Shown one piece after another: positions 52,886 to 64,000 of a DNA stretch of 64,000 nt. How positions within the stretch are numbered: the stretch's first letter is position 1; each line of letters opens with the position of its first letter. Under the pieces are notes generated by a model. The model saw only the letters and a list, made by a program, of their open reading frames with translations, ran no database searches and was not told the origin of the DNA. Position numbers and translations under genes: made by a program. The DNA comes from Platycnemis pennipes (lineage: Eukaryota; Arthropoda; Insecta; Odonata; Platycnemididae). Location: contig OW121854.1 in NCBI GenBank assembly GCA_933228895.1, forward strand, positions 94,354,609-94,418,608, given 5' to 3'.

Positions 52886-54437
52886 TTAATATGGTTGTGA
52901 GCTAAGTTGGAAACGGTAGGAAAGTTAAATGTGATAGTAAAAAGAGGGAGACTGACGTATGAAGAGGTCTAAACCACTCACAGGCACCTAAGTTCGCTGG
53001 AAAACATGGCGTGAGAGGTAACATAAAGAGTCATAGGCAATATAATAAAGAGAAAAAATAAGTGAGGATGGAACGAACCAGATTGTTGATGAGCCTAGAG
53101 TCAAATGAGATTGACTCTAACGGTGAGGAGAATGGTGGGGAAGAAATAGAAATGGTGGTGGATTCGGCAACTTGGACAGAATGGCGGTCAAATCGGTCGG
53201 AAAAACATAAAAGGAGGGGGCGGGAAATATGGCGAGGCTCTGGGAGAATGAAAGCTCCGAGAAGGGAAAAAGAATTGACCGAAGGGAAGACGCCATAAAT
53301 GTGAATGCTTCGGGGTTGCGGCTGTGGCGGTGGGGTGAGGACACACCAAGGAAACTCCAATGGTTCGAATGCTGCGGTCGGCACTAAAAAGATATTATGA
53401 GGATTGAATGGAGCGGAAGAGACGTAAAGGCTGGCGTGAGAGGGAGGAAAAAAAATATATATATATAACCACGAGCGGAATTGGAAGGAAATTGGGACTC
53501 CGGCGATTGAATCCAAGAGAGGCGATTGTGGGCCAGGGAGATGAAAAGAACATTTTAAGGGGGCCTCGGGTTTTAATTAATTCCAAGAAAAAAGGAACGA
53601 TTTGTGGAGTTGGAATGTAATTTTGGCTCTCATGAACACACCTGCTATCCCCGCGGCCGTACTTTAATTACAATAGGACTTGAATTTCTAGAGATAGTGG
53701 TAGAACATAGATGGCATTCTAGCTTTAATCAGCCTAATCCTTCAGATGCATTGAACCTCGCCCATATATGAGCCACGCAGATCTAAAAATAAAAAAGTTT
53801 GAAACTAAAATTTCTTGACTTATCATCCTCATCAATGTCTACCAGCAATAGAAGGTTCTTCAATGCTTCCGCCTGATGTACTATTCATCGCGCCGCCCTT
53901 CCTGTAAAATTTTTTCATGATATATTACTCTTAAACTAATTATTTCCCACCATATTGACCAAAATATCAATTAGGTTTTATTTACTCTCTTCTGACACAA
54001 CATTCTTCCGTGAATCGCAGCTTCCAAAGAGTACATTTCCTTTCTAAATTTCCCTCATTCACCTTTCGCCTCTGCACAATTTCTTCCATCACCCACAGTA
54101 ACTTGCTCTTCTTGAACGGCGCATAATTTAAAAAGTAATTTCACACTTAACCTTGCAATGATTATGCACGATATTCATATTACCTCAACCCAGGATTAAA
54201 TAACTATTTGGGAAAAAGGTGATGACACCAAATTAAGTATTCTGAGATAAATAAAAATAGGAAAATGAAGCATGGACTTCCACGATTCTAATTTCTTACT
54301 CGTTCTTATTACTATTTTCCATTGATACATATTTCTCATGAATGGTGGAGGCATTATAAATGTATGGCTCTGGTGTTCCGTTTCTGCACGGACGCGGGAA
54401 ATCTATGTATCAGATATGCTTTAGTGTATATATAGGT
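52886..54437. other. Anonymous stretch, purine-rich in part
   Basis: About 53050-53620 has overlapping open frames on both strands (161 codons minus) without motifs, and an (AT)n run near 53455. No gene supported. Confidence 0.35.
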
Positions 54438-54500
54438 ATCTCTCACTTCCTGCCACACGCCCTCCCGGTGGCTAGAAGGATATTACGTAAATATAGATGT
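54438..54500 (+). repeat. LINE-A 3' tail
   Basis: TCTCACTTCCTGCCACACGC, CCTCCCGGTGGCTAGAAGG, AAATATAGATG. Confidence 0.6.
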
Positions 54501-55607
54501 TCTCCATATATTCCTAAATCATTCATTACTATTTTAAAATTCTATGCCAAAGGAGAGTCGAATAAGGCTTCCTCAATTCCGTCCCACAGCTACTAAGAAA
54601 GTTGTAGTATTTTCATACACTTCCTTGAGATCTCGGGAGGTAACGAACACCATTCTTTGGTGAATCGTACTTCGTAAGACCAAGGTTGTGAAGTGTAGGT
54701 ACTATGTTCACTTTGTAATTACTTCTTTTCTTTATTAACTAATCGTTAGCATATTTAAAATAACGCAGAAAATCAGATTAAAATCATGACCAAGATCTAC
54801 AAGGTTTCACAATGTACCACGATACTCCACATTATCATCGAAATTTTGTTAAGAAAGAGATCTGACCCAAGGTGATTAAATTTTTATGTAGGGTGCCCTT
54901 GTGTCTGGGGCGTCTGGGGTAGCATAGGTTTAATAAGGCATACCTAAATATTTTCCTCGGAAATATCCACCCTCTGATCATTATTCATGCATAGCTATAC
55001 CTGCTACATTACATATACTAATCCCATATTACAGAAAGTGAGATTAACATATCGCATAGTGACACAAAAGTAGGCCTGATACTTAAACGGCTAATTCATG
55101 GATTCCAGAGTAGTTTATAAAAAATAAATATTCACTATTGCTAGCAGTATTTATAAGATTATCTAAGAGTATTATTCCTCAACAATGCAAAATTAATAAT
55201 ACGAATATGCGATGAACTATGAAGGAGATAACAATACAGTAACGATAGAGTGAAAATAGAAATCATCCTTTATTGAAAAATTTGTGGTATAATCGAAAAA
55301 CTACATTGTTCAACCGAAAAGTAGGCAACCATAAAGGCAAACAACATAGATCAGTTTCATGTGCGAATTTTTCGTGATCATTAATAAATACAGGGAGACT
55401 AACTTTCCAAATATCAACTCCCTTTCCCTCTCTTATTAGTAGGTATACACGGGCCCAAAGATTCAAGAATATTCTCCTCTGTGGTTTCAAGTCTGCACCC
55501 ACACTTAAGGACAATGCAGACCGAGAGAAAAGGAAGAAGGACGGCGATGTTAGGGTAAGCCGTAAGGTGGAGAGAAAAGCAACGATGGCATTCGTCAGCT
55601 CTATACG
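54501..55607. other. Anonymous AT-rich stretch
   Basis: No gene or repeat recognised. Confidence 0.4.
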
Positions 55608-55690
55608 AAAGGAACCGAGGGGTTCAGAGTTTTAACGTCCCTCACGACGGACGAAGTACTGAACTCGAAGAGCAGTCTAGGCAGGATGCA
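55608..55690 (-). repeat. SINE-1 body fragment
   Basis: AACCGAGGGGTTC, TTTTAACGTCCCTCACGACG and GACGAAGTACTGAACTCGAA match the reverse complement of 46270-46345. The head is not found. Confidence 0.6.
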
Positions 55691-58600
55691 AGTAGGGTCT
55701 GGTGTACCATTGAAAAATATTTGTCATTTGCCACGGGATTCGACTCTAAAGGCGATAGGCCCCAAAGGTGAGAGGAAGGTACTAAAAACATTACACCAAC
55801 CCCATCCCTGCCACAAGAATTTTTAAGAACCTTATTGGTCGTGATATATGTCACTGGTGCCAATTAAATCAACCCGAATTATTTTGGAATTTTACGATTT
55901 AATCAGAAAAAATTACGAGCTAAGAATGCAAAAGAGGTCATTAACGGAATCAAACGCGAGGAGAATAAAACTCACGATTTAAACCTCTAGATTTCAGCGA
56001 ATTAAAGGGCAGTGCATGAACCACAAACCCATTTCACAAAAAAAATCAAATCACGACCGAGACATTTGGATTTAAAAATGTAAAGCGGCGTGGAAAATAA
56101 AATTTCCTCTCATTTTTTTATGGAAGAACCAACCACCGGCCTTTATATACGGTCATAAATATTCATGGCAGTAGCATGTCGCATGCAATCTCGAGGCTCC
56201 CATTCTCAGAATAAATCGGAAAATCCACGAACAATAAAACGCATTAAAACTATTCGGTCGGATTTGGAAATCAATGCATTTATGACCAATGCAGTTCATC
56301 TATGTCTGCGCATCGTAAAACGCACAAAAAATTTAAATATCGAATTTTTAAAAAGGGAAGGGGCCGATGACTAATGTACTCATCACGTGGCTACTAACCA
56401 ATAACTAGGAAAAACACGGATTGAATGTATGAATTCAAGAATGCAAAATGTGAACCAGTTTACAGCTAATATTGATCACCATCCATCATTTTGATTAAAT
56501 GCAGCAAACCACGAAGCAGAATACTATGTATCCCATTTTATCAATCAACCTTAACGCAAGCTATCAAACCTAAGCCTGGTTTGACGCACTTCTCCACTCA
56601 GTTCGTTCGAACCCTCTTCATATCTACATATTTCTCTCTTTTTAATCATTCAATACTTTCTCTGAATACATGATTTTACGCCTCATATCATCATTCTTTC
56701 CATTCAATTTTCCTTCGACGATTACTACACCAGATTATCTCAGAGGCTAATTATTCAGTAACTATTAGTGCATATTGGTTCTCAGGTTTTCGCGGAGGTT
56801 GCCATGACCATTTCAAGACTTCGACCTGAAGGTGCTAACGGGAATTTTGGCGAAATTTTTCTAGGAGAGCCAACAAAGGTAGTGAATAGAAAGAGAAGAA
56901 ATAGAAAAAAATATTTATAAATACATTATAATATAACAATAAGCATAATATCCAAGTAAAAGCGAATGTATCTTCAAGAACAATCAATGGAAAATATGTT
57001 TACTCACTGTGAAACCGTGAAAATGGATACATTACTGATAAGTAATTTTCCCACAAGGAAAATATTCCAGGCAGACGCTTCGACAAATTTAGTCACTACT
57101 TTATTCATTTAATTTCATTATTGAGCTTTGATTACTTTCTACCTTTTCACCTCAGCCTAGGGAACGTCACTATAGTAAATTTAATGCGTTAAATAGCACC
57201 CTTATAATAGCCTATTCTCTCTCATAGAGGGCATACGTAGCCCTGGTACGTAAGCCCTCTGGTCAATCTGGTTATAACCTGGTCAATCCAAGTACACCTT
57301 TTCGTTCTATCTTAAACATAGGTATTCCCTTCATACAGAATCATGTAGTCATGTACCCCCACCCCCAATATTTTGAAATTTTTCCCACTTTCGGTTCGTC
57401 GCATCCTTCACCAGAATATCATATCAAATTTCTCAAGAATCTTCCTTTCTAAATACACCCTGACAATCTTAGAAGAGAAAGGGCAATTTACAGGTCCGAT
57501 GAGAAGACGGAACGACCTTATTTTAGAATCAATAATAATTAAGTAATTAACAGGGTATACTTTGTGAATACGGAAACACGTTCTGATTTAAAATGGTAAT
57601 TACAGGTGTGAATTACCTGTATGACCAAATATCGTAATTGAACACAAGGACGTAGAGAAGCATTTGCGGTTCACTTCGGCCACACCAACGTGAATCTGCG
57701 CGGAAAATTAAATTGCGTCTTGTCTACAATCACTGGTTGCCAATTCGAGAGAAGGGGACCACATATCGCGGGAAATACCGGTCAAGGAAGTGTCATCTCT
57801 ACATGACTTTCGATCGGTCTCTCTCTCTCTCCATCCAAAAGTGGGGGATCGATAAGTGGAGAAGGAAGGGATGGAGGACTTTTTTTTCATCGGCACCCCG
57901 ACTTTACTGGCAGGGCCGGTTATAGATGCCACTGGAACACGAGGGGTTGGGAAAGGGACTGAATGTAACAGTGTGGAGGCGTCAAAGTGGAATCAAACGC
58001 TGCGGCGATACGGATCAAGGGTGGAGGCTAACAAAGCGTATGCATTTTTCAGCCAACAGAACCGAATCAAAGCAGGATATACCCTCCTGCCTGCGCTGTG
58101 CATTCAGGCGTTTGAGTATTTTGGAGAACATCGGCCAGGATTATTTAAAAACCAACCCACCACTCCCCATTTCAGAACCCTATTGTTTTTATTTTCCACC
58201 TTTGTATCGCTCGATAGAAATTCCACCATCGTATTCGACCACATCCTTTTGAAACGATCCCATGCAAAATCAAAAGAAACGCTCTTTATTCCAAACCCTC
58301 TTTAACATCTTATAAACCTTCCTTTAAACCTTACACTCGTAATCTTACGGATAATGCATCTTACCATGTATCTGCCTTCCGAAGGGGTAAGACAGTTTAC
58401 CAAGCCCACTTCATATTTCCCATGATTTAAAATTATTCATTTACATTCTCTACGTCATGCTGCTTAATTTTTCGACATAACATATTTCTTAGATGATTTT
58501 TTGATCCCATGACTAGTAATGACTTCCGGTTTACTTGTCCTAAGTAAAATTTAACATGACCGAATATTATTCTTTTAAAAATTAGTCACAACAGCCTTTA

Positions 58601-58883
58601 ACTACGTAAAATGGCCTCAAAAACACACAGAATAAAATACCCAAGATAAAATTCATATAATATGGTTGGGCATCGCACAATAATCTTCAGATCAAGTGTA
58701 AAAAAAATGAAAAAAATATATATATATTTTGCTGCGGATGGAAAAATACCTTTCCTGTCAGGAAAACCTGGTCATGTCTTGATAAATTTCATTCTCATCC
58801 TAATCAGGAAATATGTTAAGTGGAATATAGTTTTAAAAAAGTTTAAATAATGGTCCTAACCGAAATAATAATTTATTATACAT
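55691..58883. other. Anonymous stretch
   Basis: Frames of up to 149 codons at 57856-58305 lack motifs and overlap others on the same strand. A (TC)n run lies near 57817-57832. No gene supported. Confidence 0.4.
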
Positions 58884-58982
58884 AAATTGCCGTGTGAAAA
58901 AATCCACCTGGATCGGGAATCGAACCACGAATCAATGACTTTCCGGGCCACTGTGCAACCCACTACGCTATCCAGGATCAAT
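58884..58982 (-). mobile_element. SINE-2 copy, minus strand, abutting MITE X2
   Basis: AAATTGCCGTGTGAAAAAAT, CGGGAATCGAACCACG (B box complement), CCGGGCCACTGTGCAACCCA and CTACGCTATCCAGGATC. Head and end are both present. Confidence 0.75.
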
Positions 58983-58984
58983 AA

Positions 58985-59519
58985 TGGGGACGTTTACTTG
59001 GAACCGAAATCGCAATTTTGTACACGAAATCGTTAGATGGAAACGAAAAACGAATTTTAGTGAAAAAATTAATCTTCTAACCACAACCATTCACTCATAA
59101 ATCAAAAATTAAAATAAGCAAAAGGTGACGCCCACCGAAAAAGCTTCTGTGATAACAATGACGTCATTTTCCTCCCGTCCTTGACTGCTTTCAGGGGAGG
59201 GGGAAGGGAGTGGAGGGGGGTTCTCGGAAGGTCTGCTCGCACAGATGCTGTCGAAATCACTCCCATTGGGAGAGCCACCTGTGTCTCCCCCTTTGCGATA
59301 AGGCGAAGTAGTTTCGCGGGCTCAGTTGTAGTTGGAGGAAGTCGGTATACGTCAGAGGTTGCACCACGCCCACTTTTCCAAAAGGGTTAAAAACATCAGT
59401 TTTTCGCCGCTTATAACTCCGGAAATAATTGTCGGATCAGAAAACGGAAAAATACAGGTCCTTTTATTTTACAAACTCTATCAGATTCGGCAATAAAAAA
59501 AATATGGTAAACGACCCCA
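58985..59519 (+). mobile_element. MITE X, copy 2 (uninterrupted, 535 bp)
   Basis: TGGGGACGTTTAC at the left, GTAAACGACCCCA at the right, inverted with one difference. Near-identical to copy 1, including CAGATGCTGTCGAAATC and CAATAAAAAAAATATGGTAA. Serves as the empty site for the SINE in copy 1. Confidence 0.88.
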
Positions 59520-59539
59520 TTCACATGACAATTTTCCCC

Positions 59540-59712
59540 TGCGTTTCCCGTGAACCTCGGTAAAATTTCCATGTGAAATACCGATCCTGGATAGCGAAGT
59601 GGTCTGCGCAATGGCCGGGAAACCAAGCTCCGCGGTTTGATTCCTGGTGCAGGTAAACTTTTTCAAATGGCAATTAATGTGAATTTCACCGCCGTTCACG
59701 GGGCAGGTTAGA
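59540..59712 (+). mobile_element. SINE-2 copy, plus strand
   Basis: GTGAACCTCGGTAAAATTTC, GATCCTGGATAGCGAAGTGG, TCTGCGCAATGGCC, GCGGTTTGATTCCTGG (B box), ending TTCACCGCCGTTCACGGGGC. Inverted relative to 58884 with MITE X2 between. Confidence 0.75.
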
Positions 59713-60074
59713 AATATACCACATAATAACGTATTATCTAGTCTCACAAATAAATAATGTAGGAGGTTAAATAATCCGTAATCGTGAGCAAAGTTTTTAA
59801 ATCTCATAAAAACAACCTTCTAAACTCGAATGGTTTTTCTACATGCACTAGCTATTTCAGATCTAGGACCACCTACTCTAATTCATGTGGATATCTGGTA
59901 ATATTTTTCACATCATAGCTATATTTGAGTTAATGATTTGAAATAAGTGGAGTCTAGGTTTCAAATGGCAAATTAATTTTTTTTCCGCCTTGAGATAGCG
60001 AATGGGGAATCTTCGATGACGACACAGGAGCATTTAAATAATGTGTAGATGATGCTTTTTTGCCAGAGCAAATG
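59713..60074. other. Anonymous stretch
   Basis: No gene or repeat recognised. Confidence 0.35.
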
Positions 60075-60604
60075 TGGGGTTGGAATAGAAATCGCAATTT
60101 TGTAGACTAAATCGTTAGGTGGAAACAAAAAATGACTGACGGTGAATAAAATATTAATCTTCTAATCAGAGCCAATCACTCATAAATCAACAATTAAACT
60201 AAGCAAAAGGTGTCGTCCACCGAACGAGCTGCGTTAAGGATTAGTACTATATCATCCACCTCCCGTCCTTGACTGTTTTATGGGAAAGGGAGGAGAGTAG
60301 AGGAGGGCGGGGGCGGAAGGTCTGCCCGCAAAGATCCTGTCGCAATCACTTCCTTTGGCAGTGTCAGCTGTGCGTCCCCCATTGCGATAAGGCGAAGGAG
60401 TTTCGCGGTCTCATTTGTGATTGGACGAAGTGGATGACGTACTAGTCCTTTGCACGCCCATTTTCCGAAAGGGTTAAAAAAAATCATTTTTCGTCGGTCA
60501 TAACTTGAGAGCTAATTGACGGATTGAACAACGGGAAAATACGGGTTTTTTTTATTTTGAAAACTCTATCAGATTCCACGATAAAAATATGGTAAACGAC
60601 TCCA
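60075..60604 (+). mobile_element. MITE X, copy 3 (diverged, 530 bp)
   Basis: TGGGGTTGG left end and GTAAACGACTCCA right end. Inner blocks follow copies 1 and 2 with many substitutions (AAGGTGTCGTCCACCGAACG, TTTTCCGAAAGGGTTAAAAA), so it is an older insertion. Confidence 0.8.
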
Positions 60605-63600
60605 TTGAGCCAAGAAACCAATTAAGCCTTGTCCACACAGGAAGAACTGCTCAAGAGTAAAAGAACGACGCAGTTGCACCATCTACAGTAAATCTTGCAG
60701 GAAGAACGGTCTAACGCCGACCAAATCAATGCTGAAGCAGCCCACAGAAACGTTACAGCTGAGGTCACAAAACAACTGCTAGAACGCATTGCATCTTCCA
60801 GGATAGTTGGACGGGGAACATCCTCCGATGGGCGTCACCATGCAATCGATTCGCTAAAATAGGATATCCTGCGCGCGGCAGAATCCCAACCTTCCGGAAA
60901 ATACCTTCCCCAAGATTTTGGCGGAGAAAAACAAGCTGACGGAAGGGGTGGATGGGCTTCAATTACCACACCGTCCTCCCGCTCGGTTGCATTCGAGATT
61001 GAGAGAGAGGGAGGTGCGAATCAAAGGGACGGGGAGGGGGGGGGGGAAGATTTCCACAGCTTGGGCGAATTTGCGAGACCTACTTTGGCTGCCGAGCTCT
61101 CAGGATTCAGGTAAATGCACCCGCCACTTACTCCAGCCCTGCGCGCGGTGTAAGGAAATGGGCTTGAATTCGCCTCCTCCGCTGATAAGACGTCGGGAAG
61201 AAGACCGTACGTTGGAAGAGCCGGAGCATGTTCTAGGCCAAAATGCCGACGCGCGTTTTTGCCTCTCGTGAAGGAGATGGAGCGCAAGATGGAGGTGCCG
61301 AAATGCAGCGTAATTGGCTAAAATTAACCTCAAAATTTAGTGACCCTTGAAAAAATAGCTAGATGCCCAAAGCATTGGCCCGGAGCAAACTTCGCGTAAT
61401 CTATCTACTGCACAACAAACAAAGGTGAAATTTGCGATTCCACAAACTATTTACTTGATTATCCACCTGGAATTATCATATAAACTAAACATACCTGGAA
61501 TTATCATATAAACTATATTACCATGCATTTAAGGATGACCTAACGTATGAAAGCGGTACTAGTACCCAATATATAAATTAAGGAAGACACATTTAAAATG
61601 TTATTCCATGCAAAAGCATGACATTTACACTCCTATCTTTTGTATTAATTGAAGTTAGCTTTTCAATTTTCCCCTATATTTATACGGAATATAAGTGTAA
61701 TGCATAAATTAGGTCAAATCAATCAATTATATTTGATTTAAATAACATACTTAAATCATTATTTTCTGGTAATTTGTCAAGGCATTCCTTTTACTACGAA
61801 CTAAGCGCATGTGAGAGGTGAGGGGTATAAGTACGGTTCGTTGAGATATCATTAGCAAAGACATTTTCGCATTTTAACCTGTAGGTTCATATTATTCATT
61901 TTACAACACTAATCATCATTAGTGCTAGAATTGGCAATACTTAAGGGCGTAATGAGCATCTAAATTAAAAAAACTAAACTATGGAAATTTCTCGTCTTTC
62001 TTTCCTGAGATCTGGTACATAAATACGTTCCATCATGAAAGCAAAGGTACAGGAACAGGTACAAAAGCACATTATACATTGGGACGCACTACCATTCGAA
62101 ACCACAGTTGTGTCAATTACATAAGGGAAATTTTTAAAAATTCTCATTTAACTCGCTCTCTCGTCCATGAAAAAAGGGACGAATGCAACGTCATTTGCGA
62201 ATGCATCAAAAGCTACAACGCTATAAAAATTTTTAATTCAGTGATAATTGATTTTTAAGTATATAACGATTGCTTTGACCAGGACATGGATCATAAATTG
62301 AAAAAAATGATGTTACGATCAGCAGTTTAAGCAGATGAATGAGAGTGGAAAAAACGGCAGAAACATTTAAAATTACGTTGATTCTGATCAAAATAATCGC
62401 CGTTAACGATATCACCCTTCACTAGTGGCTATGTGACGCCGTGAGCAGGGAAATGATGGAGCCTGTTGACCAAGCGGAAATTAATAAGAATGCCCAAGAA
62501 TCTTAGATGATGCTCGATGCATTACAGAATGCAGATAGCTCAAAATTATGAACTACGTCGTCAAAGTTATTACAGTTGACACGCACAGTTTTGAGCATCA
62601 AGACTTTGGCACGATTATCAATTACTCCGATTATTCATTCCGACCATTTATGGAAGAAACATACTTTGCTTGTATGCGCTAAACTAAGTTTTACTGGCAT
62701 ATGGCACATATCTCCGTATACTACACTATCACATGAGATGATTTTTGAGGTTCATTGCACAGCCATTTTTAAGGGAACATTTTTCCCTTTGCCTCCCATT
62801 TGATAATATATTTCTCTCTTCCACTTTAAAAAATGCAATAAGTTGATTTGTGGATAAAAACTAATATTCTGGAGTTTTTAAAAGAAAAACAGATTTATAT
62901 CTCTTGGTAGGTACCATCAAGGAGAAAACTACTTGATAATTTCCTGAAATTACCATCAGACTTGAAATATGATTTACATCGACAAATTGTCCATGACAAA
63001 ATAATTTCATTTTCATTTGGTGCGATTGACAAGTAAAGATTGGAGTTTGGAGAGTTTTATCGGACAAGATATTTACCACTAAATATTAATAGTTTGAAGG
63101 ATTTTCTGATCTTACACATTATACATAGAATCTTCTTTATAACCAAAACTTGTATCGTCGTTTCATACGGATTTCTCTCCTCCTTAAACTTTCAACTGCC
63201 TCAACCGATTAATAACCTCTTAATCACGCCCTTCATAGCATAATTTCTTCTCTTTACCCATTTTACACACTCATTTCTTCAGTAAACTTTCTTCCTTCCT
63301 CTTAAGTGATAATATATCTGCCGATTGAAGAAAAATACCGAAAAAAGGGCAGGATCCTATTTTGCTTTTACCTGACAATTTTTCTCGCGAATGTCTCACG
63401 GCCGGGCGCTGTTCCCACCGAGTGTCAATCTAATACGGTATTCAGGCCGCAACGCCGGAGATTCGGAGCACGTCCATCAAAATAAGCATCCATGGGAGTT
63501 CCCTTAACATCTCCTTCACGTAGGGGCTGACAAACACCTGTTCCGAGGAGCGTGAGATGGAAACACCACGACGGAAAAACTCCAAGCGGAGACATCAACG

Positions 63601-64000
63601 GCTATCTCACTTCCTTCTTTCCTGTTATCCTTTTCAAATTTAACAATCCTTTTTGCACATCTGTACGCGCACATTTTTATACCCAGACTCAGAAAGTGAA
63701 TAACATTTTTGTGCATGCGTCCTCAGAATTGACAATACCGTATAGTACTTTCTGCATAATTTCTATGAAATTTCCTAAAATAAGAACTTATTATGCACTA
63801 CTGGCTTGGAAAAATATGATTCAGAAATCTACGATTCAAACTACTGCCGTCATATAGACGTTATTAGTCATAAACAGGAAAAACAAACGGCATTCCCGAA
63901 ACTTCTTCCGGAAATTTGAGAAATAACTACACACCTTTTCCTTAATAGCCCTCATATACAGACGATAAAAATTATAACCCCTTGTAGTGTGTCCACACTC
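60605..64000. other. Anonymous stretch
   Basis: About 60900-61320 is GC-rich with overlapping frames on both strands and a G-run near 61037; no motif. The remainder is AT-rich with nothing recognised. Confidence 0.4.

Noticed and set aside
53031..53620. 161-codon minus frame and overlapping plus frames
   Set aside because: Purine/pyrimidine-biased DNA; no recognisable protein family.
57856..58305. 149-codon plus frame
   Set aside because: No domain, overlaps another 108-codon frame on the same strand, no splice or promoter context.
1..64000. CRISPR array or bacterial operon
   Set aside because: No regularly spaced direct repeats with unique spacers; gene content and repeats are eukaryotic.

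Overview
The window looks like repeat-rich, gene-poor nuclear DNA of an arthropod, most probably an insect. The reasons are several families of truncated non-LTR retrotransposons (LINEs), tRNA-headed SINEs, DNA transposons with terminal inverted repeats, a piggyBac relic, and a gypsy/errantivirus-type LTR element with an envelope gene and an Inr-like LTR promoter. I find no convincing host gene, no rRNA, no free-standing tRNA and no bacterial gene. The species is not identified.

The standout feature is a 7.07-kb LTR retroelement at 18106-25175. Its two 447-bp LTRs read as identical, it is flanked by the 4-bp duplication ACAT, and it has a possible tRNA-Leu-type primer binding site and a polypurine tract. 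From the first ATG (18913) it carries one uninterrupted reading frame of about 1794 codons. That frame is a mosaic: Gag with two CCHC knuckles, an aspartic protease (DTGAD), a reverse transcriptase broken in two places by cDNA-like pieces of host translation genes, an intact-looking RNase H, and then the C-terminal part of a baculovirus-F-like Env. The host pieces are the N-terminus of ribosomal protein S2 and a large part of the eIF4G MIF4G domain, the latter in circularly permuted order. The whole integrase and the Env N-terminus are missing. RT motif A has Gly where the catalytic Asp should be. The element cannot have moved by its own enzymes, yet its LTRs indicate recent insertion.

Layout. 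1-5600: LINE-A copies in both orientations, one split by a SINE. 5602-7289: an RTE-like LINE relic (LINE-B) on the minus strand and a 736-bp TIR element. 7290-11380: mostly anonymous. 11381-17632: a cluster of LINE-A copies, a LINE-D copy and a block rich in CGTAGAA-like motifs. 17641-25582: the chimaeric LTR element between two inverted copies of a 185-bp repeat. 25583-31780: anonymous DNA, a 550-bp foldback and other repeats. 31875-34158: the piggyBac relic. 34159-45738: LINE-A tails, SINE-1, LINE-B, stem-loops and a 5'-truncated LINE-C with a 609-codon open RT frame. 45739-48222: nested insertions (a MITE split by a SINE; a SINE split by a 753-bp TIR element). 48223-58883: mostly anonymous. 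58884-60604: two more MITE copies and inverted SINE-2 copies. 60605-64000: anonymous.

The elements do not form a pathway. They record successive insertions, and several order each other in time: a SINE into MITE X1, element Z into SINE-2, a LINE-A tail into LINE-B, and a SINE into LINE-A. Family names used here (LINE-A to LINE-D, SINE-1, SINE-2, MITE X, elements Y and Z) are local labels, not database names. All calls come from reading the sequence; no search was run.
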